DNA of 64,000 bases from Baylisascaris procyonis (lineage: Eukaryota > Nematoda > Chromadorea > Rhabditida > Ascarididae). The notes under the pieces were generated by a model, which saw nothing but the letters and a program-made list of their open reading frames with translations, made no database searches and was not told the origin of the DNA. Below are positions 53,401 to 63,938 of the stretch, in pieces; within the stretch, counting starts at the first letter, position 1; every line of letters begins with the position of its first letter. The position numbers were made by a program, and so were the translations under genes. The stretch spans positions 4,560,501 to 4,624,500 of the forward strand of contig JAZARR010000179.1 in NCBI GenBank assembly GCA_037389465.1, written 5' to 3'.

Positions 53401-56400
53401 TCATTTTTATTATTTGTCGTGTTCTATCAGTAAAACTGTTACTATTATCGTTGATATTCAAATTCTATAGGTCTATTTATTGCAGCTTTTTTTCCCTATG
53501 GCGGTTAAAACATATTTCAAAATGCTGTCTTATCAACTAGAGTATGCAAGGGGAAGGGAGATTGGCTTACTGTGTAGATATTGATGTTGGGCGTACCTTA
53601 TTCCTCAAACGTCCCCCCACTGGCGATGGGGTATTGGTCACATCTGTTGGAGAGGAGATGAGGAAAAATGTTCGAATGACCCATCTAATTTCATGGTTAC
53701 CTAGAGCTAGGCGTTCAAATTAGCAACTGTCTGTGCTGCATTGATTTATTCGTATCGCTTATGACATGACGTAGTAGGCGGCATCTTGTGATTTCTTTAA
53801 AGGATATGCATGAAATCAGAGACATTGCTTCATAGGCATTCTAAGGGCATAGTCTTGAAATAGAGGAGAGGAATTCGATTTTTTTTTTTAAGTTCGAGAG
53901 GTAGGAAATTTCAAAAATAGGCAACTGAAGTTCGATTTTCTTCTTCGAAAGGGTGTTTTAGAACTAGGGATATTGCCATTGTACTCTTCTCCCCTCTCAT
54001 TTCTTCTCTCTTCCTTCATTTGCTGGGTATTTTAAATTTTAAATCAATTTTTGATGATATGATGCTTAATGAGTTCTCGTTTAATCGCTTATCGTCTCTG
54101 CAAATAATTTTCTATAGTTATTAATTGTCATATTAAAACAAATGCTTAGAGCTGTCTTGGTTTCTTTTTATTGAAAAGGAAAATGTTTAGCAATTCAATT
54201 TGTTTTTATATTAGAGACACAAAGATTTTGAGAGCAAATTGGATAAGTATGGGTCTTAGTGACAGCCGTTTTCCCGTATCATTGCTGACACTCATTCATC
54301 TACTGATTGTTGGATGAGTGTGGGCATTAGTGACGGCCGGTTTCCTATATCATTGCTGACACCTTATTCATGTACTGAATGTTGGATGAGTGTGGGCATT
54401 AATGACAGCCGTTTTCCCGTATCATTGCTGACACTTATTCATGTACTGAGTGTTGGATGAGTGTGGGCATTAGTGACAGCTGTTTTCCTATATCATTGTT
54501 AACGCTTATTCGTCTACTAAATGTTTATCAGTTTATCTCTTTTAAAATCAAATGTTATCAGCATATTTTAGATACACGTTAAACTTCAAGAATTATAGAT
54601 ATGAACTGTTAGCTGTGAGTGCTTCATGTGATATTGTTGATCTGCGTTTTTAATGTGATCTTCTAATCTCATTAATGTGAATGCATAAATTAAATAAGAA
54701 ATGAGGCAAAGTTTGGCTATTTAATGGATAGGATTTGCAATTGCTGAATTGCTTTTTTTTTGCAAATACAATTGCAATTTGCAATGATTTGAATAATTCT
54801 TTTCTTTTTTAATAAACATAAAACATTGAAAAGATATTCGTTTATCTCTTCGATTATCATTTTCTAATTTAACGAAATATTCGGGCAATAAATTTGATAT
54901 TTACGACAAAATGGGTTTTGAAAAAAAAAATGAAAGAAAATCTAATCGTTGAGATTGATCGTAATAAATTTCTATTTTTCTTTAAATAGAAATTTCTTCT
55001 GCTAAATTCATAAGAAAAAATGATCTTTTATGCGAAAGGGTTGGTGAAGATTCTATCATATAATCTGTCGATTGATTTTTAGTTGCTGATGATCTACATT
55101 GTTTTTATCTTGAAATTGTTGTGGAGTTCCTGGGGAACTTTATGTGTGTTTCTATGATCGTATCATTGAGAAGGAAATTTGCAGAGTATTACCGTTTGCC
55201 AGAAATTCGTCTCAAGAAAACGTTCATACAAAAATTTAGTGTCGAAATATTTCACTATTAGAGAGATTATTGTTCTCCTTTCATTATATTCATCTCGTCA
55301 TATGTTTAGCTATTAGTTGTGCATCTTTTGTGATCTTATATCGTAATTAATAAATTTGCATATTTAGGTGATCTCTTATTTTCACTGTTATTTTTATTGT
55401 TTGTTTTCTTCTGTATTGTCAATCTCTCAATTTCATCGCTTTATAAAAGCTTTTCTATCATTTCTTAAACGTCATTCATTAAAATATTTCTTTATTTCTT
55501 TCGATGTCTCTTTTAATCGATTTTTTCGTTTCTATGTACTTCTTTAGCATTATATTTTCTCGGCAGAAATTTTCTAATTTCTTTTCAAATGTTTAGCATA
55601 ATTATTTATTTATTGTAATATAAATGTTATTTTCACACATTGCATTCTATAAAGCAGAATATTTTTAAAAAATTACTTTTAATAATTTTTGAAAGATTTT
55701 TGAAAGTAAATAATTTGTAGTAAATTGCTTTAATTGAAGTAATACAATCGATTAGAAAAGGAGTATCTAGCTAAGAGATTTGTCGAAAGGCATCTATCGA
55801 TGTAAGTGACGGACAGGTGAGTACTGCTGTAAGAGGAGTAATATTAAAGTAAGTTAAGTAGTAGTCAATAATGAGATTCTAAAGTAATCGTCGCTTTGGT
55901 TAATGACGTTGTTTTAGCCTTTGTTTTAGTTGTGAAAGGATGAGTGCAAGAGTGAAATGAAAGCATTTATTCATCCTCAAATAAAAAAAGGCTAATATAT
56001 AAAAAGTTGTTGATGAGTAGAAAAAGTGAACCTTGAGGTCGTCATCAAAGGATGATATGGTTTTTTTTTTTAGTGAATACTAAAATATTTCATTCTCGAA
56101 TAATCCAAGGAATATGAGCCAATTTCCTTTGTTTGTTCGTACAAATTGTTTCACATTTATTCCTATTTCGTTATATTAACTTCTAAATAATAAAAATATG
56201 AATATCTAATCAATTGCTTCGTTATGATTATACATTTCATCCATCTTTTTTCTCAATAAAAAACATAAATAGTCCATTCAGCTTACAATTTTAATCTCTA
56301 TTATATAAAATATCTAGGGTAAATTTAACTGGAAATGCATCAATCACCTGTGTGGAAACAATTTCCATCTAGAGGGATTGATGAAATTTGAACTCCAACA

Positions 56401-56545
56401 GATTTATATATCCGTTAAAGGTGGTTTATTTTTGTTGAGTAAATGGTTTAGATATGTGTATGCTTGATTAAATAAATATATGCAAATTTTGCTCCACTCA
56501 ATTACAGATGCACCATATATACGTTTTTGGCAATCGAAATTATGA
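36735..56545 (+). CDS. ACOT8: Peroxisomal acyl-CoA thioesterase, ACOT8/TesB family
   Basis: Hydrolyses acyl-CoA esters to free acid and CoA, in the peroxisome. Ten exons: 36735-36803, 37614-37765, 38127-38269, 38936-39063, 39853-40035, 40566-40662, 41186-41270, 51715-51827, 52681-52776, 56508-56545; every junction is GT-AG and phase-matched, giving 367 aa (human ACOT8 319). N-terminal hotdog domain: [14 protein letters not shown] and [11 protein letters not shown]. Linker: [11 protein letters not shown]-terminal hotdog domain: [10 protein letters not shown] (D298), [13 protein letters not shown] (S320) and SSAQEGLIR (Q347) carry the Asp, Ser/Thr and Gln of the TesB active site. The last exon reads [12 protein letters not shown] then stop, so it ends in the classical PTS1 tripeptide. 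Exon 2 uses donor GTTCGT at 37766; a GTTTCT four bases later is out of phase. Intron 7 (41271-51714) contains two antisense genes. ATG 36735 is the first in-frame Met of a short N-terminal exon. Confidence 0.9.
40445..40511 (+). repeat. (TA)n microsatellite in thioesterase intron 5
   Basis: About 33 TA units, followed by a short TTTA run, ending about 55 bases before exon 6. Confidence 0.95.
41421..41718 (+). other. Candidate alternative exon or 3' exon of the thioesterase gene
   Basis: 150 bases after exon 7 a TTTGTTTAG acceptor is followed by an open frame that joins exon 7 in phase (AG+T) and runs 99 codons to TAG. Its first 80 codons look coding ([19 protein letters not shown]). An internal GTATCG after ACCAA would also return in phase to exon 8, making a cassette. 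The human protein has no such insert, and the exon 7-exon 8 join matches the family better without it. It could be an alternative terminal exon, or an exon of a separate plus-strand gene decaying in this intron. Confidence 0.3.
41828..41915 (+). repeat. Dispersed repeat family 2, copy c
   Basis: TTGTAAAAGCACATATTGTG followed by CCAATCTTCTGGCGGGTTTA; same core as copies a, b and d. Lies in thioesterase intron 7. Confidence 0.45.
42232..42291 (+). other. Exon-like segment in thioesterase intron 7
   Basis: Between an ATATAG acceptor and a GTAAGC donor lie exactly 20 open codons ([20 protein letters not shown]). A second exon-like piece follows an ATTCTATAG at 43352 and ends at GTATTT (43438), reading [19 protein letters not shown]. 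Between them a frame reads [17 protein letters not shown], recalling the C-terminal end of protein kinase domains. The pieces do not assemble into an intact gene because of stops. Interpretation: remnants of a plus-strand gene, or chance. Confidence 0.2.
43754..46379 (-). CDS. Single-pass membrane protein with long Q/S/T-rich tail (paralog A)
   Basis: Three exons on the minus strand: 46212-46379, 45614-45753 and 43754-44942 (stop at the low end), phases 0 and 2, GTGAGT and GTAAAT donors, CTTTAG and TTGCAG acceptors; 498 aa. ATG at 46379 starts a hydrophilic leader (a NNDV motif twice), then one membrane helix at about 30-52 ([20 protein letters not shown]). The tail is basic and low-complexity: an acidic patch ([12 protein letters not shown]), a likely coiled coil ([17 protein letters not shown]), then about 16 Gln in a row and Thr/Pro/Ser-rich sequence. 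No known domain recognised. It lies wholly inside thioesterase intron 7, opposite strand, and is the downstream partner of the gene at 47521-51214, which shares the MW-containing helix, the acidic patch and RRI-KK motifs. Function unknown; a nematode-specific membrane protein is likely. Confidence 0.75.
44392..44442 (-). repeat. CAA/CAG repeat coding polyglutamine
   Basis: About 16 CAA/CAG codons in the last exon of paralog A; length is likely to vary between individuals. Confidence 0.9.
44943..47520. other. Introns of paralog A and spacer between the two paralogs
   Basis: Outside exons 45614-45753 and 46212-46379 nothing further was supported. A minus frame at 46618-47049 (143 codons) covers a G-tract region and looks like a chance frame. 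Confidence 0.4.
47521..51214 (-). CDS. Single-pass membrane protein with basic tail (paralog B)
   Basis: Four minus-strand exons: 51122-51216 (ATG at 51214), 50010-50176, 48616-48932, 47521-47849 (TGA at the low end); all junctions are GT-AG and in phase, giving 301 aa from that ATG. A membrane helix opens the protein ([20 protein letters not shown]), then a basic block ([16 protein letters not shown]) and an acidic patch ([12 protein letters not shown]), then Ser/Thr/Gln-rich sequence with the motif RRILKK twice (HRRILKKRF and ERRILKKEK). The first exon begins after TTTTTTTTAG with two bases before ATG, so either this is the start after a leader exon or trans-splice, or an upstream exon is missing. 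Exon 3 has two phase-equal donors 6 bases apart (GTAGAG, GTATGT); I used the stronger GTATGT. Same layout and strand as paralog A; both are nested in the thioesterase intron. Function unknown. Confidence 0.7.
48222..48308 (+). repeat. Dispersed repeat family 2, copy d
   Basis: TTGTTGAAGCACATATCGCG followed by CCAACCCATTGAACGGGC, aligned with copies b and c. Lies in an intron of paralog B. Confidence 0.45.
51632..51718 (+). repeat. 29-bp triplication spanning a splice acceptor
   Basis: Three tandem copies of about 29 bases (CTGGAAATATGTTCTTTATT then TTCAGCCGA) end exactly at the start of thioesterase exon 8. Copies 2 and 3 both carry TTTTCAG; copy 1 has TTTTCAA. Only the third acceptor (AG at 51713-51714) keeps frame, because the copies are 29 bases apart. 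Confidence 0.9.
52256..52423 (+). other. Candidate cassette exon in thioesterase intron 8
   Basis: A TATCTTAG acceptor opens 168 bases (56 codons) without a stop, which enter in phase with exon 8 (phase 1) and leave at GTGTGC in phase with exon 9. The frame is strongly protein-like ([37 protein letters not shown]). An ATG follows the acceptor by 5 bases, so it may instead start a small separate transcript continuing to GAG/GTTGTA at 52440. Human ACOT8 has no insert here, directly after the active-site Ser, so inclusion would probably alter or kill activity. Confidence 0.35.
52794..56507. other. Thioesterase intron 9, no other gene seen
   Basis: The intron runs from 52777 to 56507. It contains a 71-bp tandem repeat, described separately, and AT-rich sequence. 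No supportable exon on either strand. Confidence 0.5.
54239..54524 (+). repeat. 71-bp tandem repeat, four copies
   Basis: Copies start at about 54239, 54310, 54381 and 54453 with TTGGATGAGTGTGGGCATTA, then GTGACAGCCGTTTTCCCGTA, TCATTGCTGACAC and TATTCATGTACTGA. Divergence between copies is about one base in ten. Confidence 0.9.
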
Positions 56546-59500
56546 ATGTCGTTTATGGATTCGCTATCGTTTATGGATTCGCTCGTCGGCTTATTTTTCA
56601 GGATGTTTTTTGTTTTAATTTAAAAATGATATGATGATCGAGAAAATGTGAATTCAATCGGGAAAAAATGTGGTAAAATTATTGGGGAATAGTGATTATA
56701 GATAGTTAGATGAAGTAATGTAATGGATTATCACATACTTATAGACAAAAATTAACGATCTAATAGTGATACGTTGTTATAATAAATGACTATTGAAGCA
56801 ATTATGCATCAATTATTGCATCTGTGTACAGGTGAATGAGACTTTTGCGATTTCTAAGCGAATGGATATTGATAATGAGATAATAATAAATACAAAAATT
56901 TCCGCTTGCACATCGACACGGTCTATGGTTCAATCTTCCTCCACCACCCCCCCCCCTCGCTCCCATTCCCTTGGTTTAACGCTTTCTTCTTGAACCATTA
57001 ATAAACGGATCCGTTTTGATCCTGTAATGTGATATTAAGGTTTTTTTTTTTAAATCTCAACTTAATTATTGTGGTATTTGTAATACTAATTGGTGATTAC
57101 GATAACTTACTATTATAGATTATATGGAGTAGGAATTTTGTTTATTGTGATAAATATAGATTACTTATGAATGAATATTCGATAAATTTTTGCATCACAA
57201 TGAAATGAATTAAGCCAATTTTGAAAAATAAATCGAATCTATAAAATAATCTATAGTGATGTTGATCGTTTCTTTTTATTTGCTAACTCATTATGCTCAC
57301 TAATTTTTATTTATTCTCTTTTTTATTTTTAATTTTTCTTTTATCCTGTTGCGATATTCACTATTATTTAGAATGCTAATATGACACTTTTTGCATATTG
57401 AAATATAATTATGCCTTTTCCCCTCCTGCAAGAGATATAAACTATAATTTCATTTCAAAAGAATTTGGGAATTTTTGTTCCCGCTCTATTCTAATCTTTG
57501 AAGAGCAAAACGTGCATTTTCCAATTAAAGAAAATGTTTTAACGCAAAAAATTCATTGAAATTTTTATCAGTAATTACCCATATTTGTTTATAGTTTCCT
57601 TTGTCCGACCGATTTTATAGTGAAAATCATAGAGAATTGTTCTTTTTTATCGAAATTTCCCCTTCATAAATGGGAGAAAGGAGATTCTTATTTCCCACTC
57701 ATCTATTTCGCTCATATTCCGTTTTGGCTCTTATGACCCAATTTCCTATATTTATTAAAGTTGTTTTTTTTTCAAGTTTATTATCGCATTTTTTTATCGC
57801 CCACAACAAACTTCGCCAAAGGCAGAGTTTCATTTAGATGAGAATATACTAATGTTATTTTATGCTGCAATGAATTAACTCATATAAATGACGTCATATT
57901 TATTTATTGTGAACGTTGAATCTTCGATAAATGGATATTATTGATGCTTATTTCTTTGTGATAATCAAATATGATATCAAATATATTCACGACTCAACGA
58001 CTAATATTATTTAACATATATAAAGAATCGGAATTAATAGTACTTAGCAAGTATCGTTCAAGAAAAAAAGCCTCATTAAAGCCATATGAGGCATAAATTG
58101 TCAACTTATCAATTTTTCAGGGGATTAGGAGTGATTTCTTTTTCATTATTACATCAATTATCCTTCGTATCTATTAAATTCCTATCTTCAGTTAACAGTA
58201 ATATTCTTTTTTTTTGGAAACGAAAGTAATTGCCTCAAAAATAATCGAATCGGATACATTTCTATGTTTTTTTTTTCATGCGCGAAAATTTTCAGTTTTC
58301 GACTTCAAGTTCCATTTTTGTTTTCAAGTTTCGAGTTCAAGTTCCTGTTTTTTTTTTTGAAATTGAAAATAATTCGAAATATTGATAAATTTAAATGTGG
58401 AAAAATGATGTTATTTTCAAAAAAAAAAGAGTTTTTCTTGAAAATGAAATAATTTTTAAATGATAAAAGATAAAAATATTGATTAATTTCATATTTACAG
58501 TAATCAATGCTCATTTATTTATATTCATATGATTTTGATCGATATCAGTCGATATCGATTGAAATCATATAAAAGAAAATATAAGTTTTTCAACATGCTG
58601 ATGATTGGGAAAAAACTTGTTTTTATTTTCTTCGTACATCATTATAACATCGATTAATTGTTGAAGTAAAAATACTTCAACAAGTATTCTTCTAATTAGA
58701 GAAAATATTACTGCCTCTGTACTTATCTATATAAGATGCATAGCTGACAAATATTATCGAATATTACAACAATATTTGGTAAGAAAATATTTGAAAGACT
58801 AATAAATCGAGTTGGTTTCTATTGCTTCGATTTGCTTAATTTCTGCACTATTTATCTAAATTAACATCTGCAGATTTATCATTATTAAAGCACTTTCGTC
58901 GTTCTTGAAAGATTTGTAGAAGTTTTGAAAGTTTTTTTTCCGCTCAAAGTAGATTGGGCCATATTGTGATCGCAAATGATTCATAGATAATCGATCAACT
59001 TGTTTATTGACAAAAAAAAACCGAAATCAAAAGTCATTTCCACTTGTGTTCGTGTATCTACCAAACATTGGGGAAGTATTGCGGCAAGTATTTGCCGCAA
59101 ATGTGTTACTATTTTAAGAGCTGCAGCAATCTGAACACACCCAATTTTTCTTCATTTCTCTCTGCTATACACTCAACTCTTTCGTATATAAAAGTGCTTA
59201 GCTATTTTACTTTATAAATACGGATGTTATTGCCAGATTGTTGTATGTTTCTGAGGTGATTTTAAAGTGATGGACTTTTATATCTTTATTGAAACTATGC
59301 TCCTCAAATTTGTGGATAGCTATTTTAGGATTTTGTGTACCAAGAGTATATAAAATATGTTGGATATTGATACTGAAGCCATCATGGTCTAGGAATCATT
59401 ATCTATGGTATGTGTGAATCAAAATTGCTCATAGCTTATTCTTAAAATTTTATAGTATTTTTTCTAAACATTACTTTATAGCACTTAAAATATTGAAAAC

Positions 59501-60035
59501 TTTTAACTTTTCAACATTCATTACTAGATTATGATAGGAGTATTTAGCATTCATTTATGGAAGTTAGCACTTGCAGATGTGAATTGTCTCGATAGTGGAC
59601 GAATTTTCACTTACAGCGTTTTGGATCCACTTTTGAAAATTTAGTTGGTCATTCTCCACGAGTGACCATTGAGAAGCCAAGCTCCTGTCCATTTTATCAG
59701 TGGTCATCTTAGAAAGCATTCATATTTTCACCTCAATGCAATTGTAATGTTATTGCATTATGCCTTGTGGGATAAAAACGCATATAAATGAAATGGGAAA
59801 TTTGGCAGAAAATTCCGAAAGATGCAAATGATTTACAAAATTTATTCGTCGAAATTAAGCAGCATAAAAGAATTCACTATTTTAAATCGTTTAAATCCTT
59901 AAAAAAACGGCATTTTTTTCCCCTATATTCGGTCCCTCATCAGCATCTACCTGCATAGCTTTTTCCCTTTGTACCCCCCCCCCCCTCCCCAAACCTCCGC
60001 CTTCTTCCCACGGGTATTTACTGGAAAAACGCATT
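56546..60035. other. Intergenic, no gene seen
   Basis: AT-rich stretch between the thioesterase and pepsin-inhibitor-like genes. A C-rich tract (GTACCCCCCCCCCCCTCCCC) lies at 59970-59989. No exon was supported. Confidence 0.45.
56781..56786 (+). terminator. Possible polyadenylation signal of the thioesterase gene
   Basis: AATAAA 236 bases after the SKL-stop exon. Confidence 0.4.
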
Positions 60036-60045
60036 GATCTTTCAG
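60036..60045 (+). promoter_or_regulatory. Probable trans-splice acceptor
   Basis: GATCTTTCAG ends 25 bases before ATG 60071, with no upstream coding sense. It fits spliced-leader addition, as before the cyclophilin gene. Confidence 0.55.
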
Positions 60046-60070
60046 GAAGTGTAAACATCAATAAAGAATC

Positions 60071-60433
60071 ATGTTTTTGGTATTCGCTATAACACTTCTA
60101 CTGTTAAAAATTGCACAAATTTCTGAAGGAATCGCAATGTTTTCGATGAGTAATTCACAACAGAACGCAATTATCACTTCCGGAAATACTTCTTGTATTA
60201 TTTCGGTAAATATCAATTGTTTCTTCTTTTTTTTTTTTTCAGTGATAAATAGCGAATCGAGTGTCATGTTACTATGTAACGATAAGGATTCATTTCATTC
60301 GGCTCATATTTTAGCAATGAAATACTAAAAACATTAACAATATGCAACAACAATATGCTTCTTTAATGGTCTATAGATAGTGTTCATCTAAAATTTATGT
60401 GACCCTAAAATTTTCACTTTCCATTTATTTCAA

Positions 60434-60479
<46 letters not shown>

Positions 60480-61610
60480 GTAATAATAATAATAATAACA
60501 GTAATAGGTTGAATTATTATAAAAAATTCTTTGCTAATCTCATTGCTATACTCGAAACTATTCTGATATTTCAAGTATTTAAGTTTTCTAATTCAAAATA
60601 TTCCATTTCCCTATATAATATTCAAATGGATTACTGTAGCAATATTACTGTATTTGATAAATAAAAAGTTTAGTAATAATACTATTGATCATTACTCTAT
60701 TTCTTCATCACTTAAGCATATTATAATGAGTGAAATATTGCAAAAAAAAAAAAATTTGAGAGGAATATTTAAAAAATAATAGTGAAAATTTTTATTTATG
60801 AATATTCAATGATTTTATTTACTATTTTATCTTTGTCGCAATATTACAATTTTCTTTTGAACGATTTTAACAAAAATCTTTTCTATTTAAATTATTTTTT
60901 TTTTCTATTGTAACGCATTAATTAAACATTTATCAAAAAAAATTTAGAATGGTGAACTCTATGTGAATGGTAAACACAAAGGTCATCTAAGTACAACACA
61001 AAAAGACGAATTCGAAAGATACACAAAAAATATGGATATATGGGGTACACATCTATATCAATCTATACAAGAGGTATGCATATATCATTTTATCATATTC
61101 ATATCTATTTAATCAAAAAATTATATCAAGAAAAGAGGCGAAAATGGATGAATATTGATACTTTATGATATACAGAACATCGTTTATGAGTATTGAACTA
61201 TTTTCCAATACAACTCAACAAACTTATAATAAATTAAAATACTAGAGAAATATTGAAATTTAGTTATAAATCTCTGATTGATAATGCTACTTCTTCCAAA
61301 TATTATAATTTAATCTCTAATATGTAAATTTTTTTTTTTTTTTTAGGAAATGGAAGCAAGTATGAAACGAATGATGAAAATACAAAAGGCAATTAGTCGA
61401 ATATTCGATGAAGATGGATTTTTCACTACTCATTTCTCTTCATTTCATAGTATTTTCGACGAAGATGAAGAAACAAATAAAAACGAAACACAACGTAATA
61501 AAGCGATAGAAAAGAAAACAATAACAGAAAAGATCAATAAAAATGACTCATTAATGAAATATTCCTCGTCGAATAGTTTGCCTAATCTTCCATCATTTTG
61601 TATTGAATAA
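60071..61610 (+). CDS. Secreted pepsin-inhibitor-3-like protein
   Basis: Three exons 60071-60205, 60948-61073 and 61347-61610, both introns phase 0 with GTAAAT and GTATGC donors; 174 aa. Residues 1-20 are a signal peptide (MFLVFAITLLLLKIAQISEG). The mature part fits the pepsin inhibitor-3 fold of nematodes: start MFSMS, a strand CIIS-NGELYVNGKHKGHL and a helix-forming stretch (TTQKDEFERY). It ends with LPNLPSFCIE, matching the proline-rich PSFC end of Ascaris PI-3. Ascaris PI-3 has two such repeats; only one is present here, so it is a half-size relative. Family members (Ascaris PI-3, filarial Ov33-type antigens) bind aspartic proteases by their N-terminal strand. The middle (about 105-160) is a charged low-complexity insert (DEDEETNKNETQ) not usual for the family. 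The two Cys in the mature part could pair. Inhibitory activity is inferred, not shown. Confidence 0.8.
60435..60510 (+). repeat. (AAT)n microsatellite in an intron
   Basis: About 23 AAT/ATA units with AGT and ACA interruptions in intron 1 of the pepsin-inhibitor-like gene. Confidence 0.95.
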
Positions 61611-61611
61611 A
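61606..61611 (+). terminator. Polyadenylation signal overlapping the stop codon
   Basis: GAATAAAA: the TAA stop of the pepsin-inhibitor-like gene (61608-61610) lies inside AATAAA; another AATAAA follows within 20 bases. Confidence 0.6.
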
Positions 61612-61878
61612 ATATTTTTTGAATAAATAAAATATTTCTTTTAAAAAAAAGTTATTCAGACATTCACATCTGATTTACATACTTGATAACTCGTTTAAAT
61701 AGTATATTTACTTCGCTCTTTTGAAGCACATCTTCCGCATTTTATGCGATAAGGAACCCTCTCCTTCGTGATATACTTGTTGAAAAATACTCGTTACATT
61801 GATACTCATTATGAAGTGTGTAATCAATAATGAAAGTTGAAAGAAATTTTATTTATTTCAACAATTAAAAAAAAAATT

Positions 61879-62037
61879 ATGCCGACTATTGAATCGAATT
61901 CAGAGCTGATCGACGAATATTCGATAGAATCGAAACGAAAATCGAATCCCGCCAAACATTGCCTAGCCAATAAATCGATGAATAAATGTGCAAAATTTTC
62001 TAAGAACGGTGCGGTCGAACTTTTTTTGCTGACTTAA
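61879..62037 (+). CDS. Unidentified small ORF
   Basis: Open frame of 52 codons from ATG 61879 to TAA, with more protein-like composition than the flanks (ELIDEYSIESKRKSNPAKHC). It sits between the 3' ends of two converging genes. No splice site or family recognised; it may be a separate exon, a small gene or chance. Confidence 0.2.
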   Translation: MPTIESNSELIDEYSIESKRKSNPAKHCLANKSMNKCAKFSKNGAVELFLLT

Positions 62038-62149
62038 CAGCAATTACAAAAATCGATTTCAATACCATAATCCCAGATACCGTATCCCGAATACTGTAAA
62101 CAGATAAGAAAAGTCCGCAATTAGTGCTTTACATATCACATTTGATGCA

Positions 62150-63917
62150 CTATTTTAGACGGGTGGTTGCAGGTGATGCTTCGGCTGCATAAGTCGATAT
62201 CAACTTCGTACCACCTCGAGGTGCAAGTGCTACCGACTCTTTGAGTATGTTTACATCTGAATAGGTGTTAATATCTTCGTCGTCATTTCCTTTCTTCTCG
62301 TCTGCTGTCACACTTTGCGTTACGGTAGTCTGAATACAGTACCACTTAAAATCATATATCCATGTCAATTATTGCAAAAAAAGGACGGTACAATTCTTCA
62401 TTCTCGACTTTTATATAGATTCGTTTCCCTACACATTGAAAATTTTCAGTCCATTCAAACAGCATATCATACATTCAGCAACATAAATAACTATTCATCT
62501 AAAATTTTCGTCGTTCGATAATATTCAAAAATTGAAAATCAAATTTTCTAAAAAAAAATGCTCGAAATTTAAGATAACAGCAAAATATTTAATTTTTATT
62601 TATTAGATGATAAATTCAACTATTAAGTTAGAAATTAAGGCAACAAATGTTCCCAAAATAAAGATTTATTGGTTCTAGTTGATCAAAACTCATACCATTT
62701 GTGTTTGTGTGCGAGCAGTCGGTTGTGTTTGTGTGTAAGTAGTCGGTTGTGTATCAGCATCCGATTGTATTTGTGTATCAGCAATCGGTTGTGCATCGTT
62801 TGCTGGAGTGATTTGTTGTTGCTGTTCTACGTTGATATCATTTGCGATTGCCGTACGTAAAGTTGCACTCTTTTGGCCACGTTTAAAAAGATTCTCTAAT
62901 ACCGAAATAAATGTCATCTTAAAATAAAAAATTTATTAATATTACACTTAGATGAGAAAAGCTAAAATGTAGATTATATGTTGACGGTGGAATGGGATAG
63001 AGGAGGGAGGAGTTTGAAGTAAAATTTGAGAAATGGAAGAGTAATTTTGAGATAAAATTTGTTGAGGTGATCACCATATGACAATGAATATAGCTAGGAT
63101 TTATCCATATTTAAGTGCGAGATATTCATCCAACTTCTCTCCTCCCTTATCTTTAAATTCTGGAATGGAAAAACACCTTTATATCATGCACTGTGCAATT
63201 AGGTAGTGAAGCTGAGAAACAGTTAATTAACTAATCAACAATTTATCTAAGCTAAACAGCTAAACGATCACAACGACATTTTTTGATGAAGAAATTTTGT
63301 AGAAAAAAAATCTGAAAATATCGAATGCAAAAACTTAAATAAGTTTATTTCATAAGTGGAAATTTGCAAACGGTGAAGAATACATCACTTTGGAGTCTTT
63401 TGGAGACGCCTAGTTGAAAAACTGTATCAGTTTAAGCAGACGAACCTTACTTTGCAAGAGGTTCAAACAAATATGGACATTATGCACCCATTTCATCACC
63501 CTCCTAGCCTTTCATAGATGCAACTTTGCACAAACTTAAAAGCGACAGTAACAATAACTATCCTACTACCGTATCCCTATATATTTTCTAGATTTTCTAG
63601 TAGGTTATCAAGCTCTACCTATTTCCGTTCCCCATAAAAACTCATCATTTTCAAGAATATCGATCAGCGTTGTCAAGTATAAATAAAAACCGCCGAATTA
63701 CCTTGTTATGAGTTTGCGAGCGCGAAGTTGCGGCCGCCGTATCGTGCTCTTGACCAGTCGAGGTGGTCGATGATGCTGGATGTGCCGCATCTGATGAAGG
63801 GACATTGCTATGCGTGGAATAGTATAGTCTACCTACGCAACAACCGAGCGTAAAGAATAGAACAGCCAATAAAACAGCGAATAGTGCCAAAATTATAGCG
63901 AATACTGCTGACGACAT
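62150..63917 (-). CDS. Single-pass membrane protein with Q/T-rich repeat tail
   Basis: Three minus-strand exons: 63702-63917 (ATG at 63917), 62696-62917 and 62150-62329 (TAG at the low end), both junctions phase 0 (GTAATT...TTTAAG, GTATGA...TATTCAG); 205 aa. A strongly hydrophobic helix covers residues 4-27 (VFAIILALFAVLLAVLFF), followed by GCCVGR, which could be lipid-modified. The tail is hydrophilic: Ser/Thr/Ala-rich, then short repeats of TQPT and DTQ type (DTQPTTYTQTQPTARTQTQ), then an acidic stretch (DEKKGNDDEDINTYSDVN). The N-terminal helix without cleavage site suggests a signal anchor. An acceptor-like TTTGTAG lies 14 bases before the ATG. It is converging with the pepsin-inhibitor-like gene. 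No family recognised; layout is like the two paralogs at 43-51 kb but without sequence match. Confidence 0.65.
62918..63701. other. First intron of the Q/T-rich membrane protein gene
   Basis: AT-rich, with a purine-rich patch near 63000; no other exon seen. Confidence 0.5.
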
Positions 63918-63931
63918 CGGCAGACAGACTC

Positions 63932-63938
63932 CTACAAA
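63932..63938 (-). promoter_or_regulatory. Possible trans-splice acceptor
   Basis: On the minus strand TTTGTAG ends 14 bases before ATG 63917. It is either a spliced-leader site or the acceptor of an upstream exon beyond this point. Confidence 0.4.

Noticed and set aside
58264..58514. Overlapping Phe/Lys-rich frames on both strands
   Set aside because: Pure low-complexity AT sequence; composition explains the openness.
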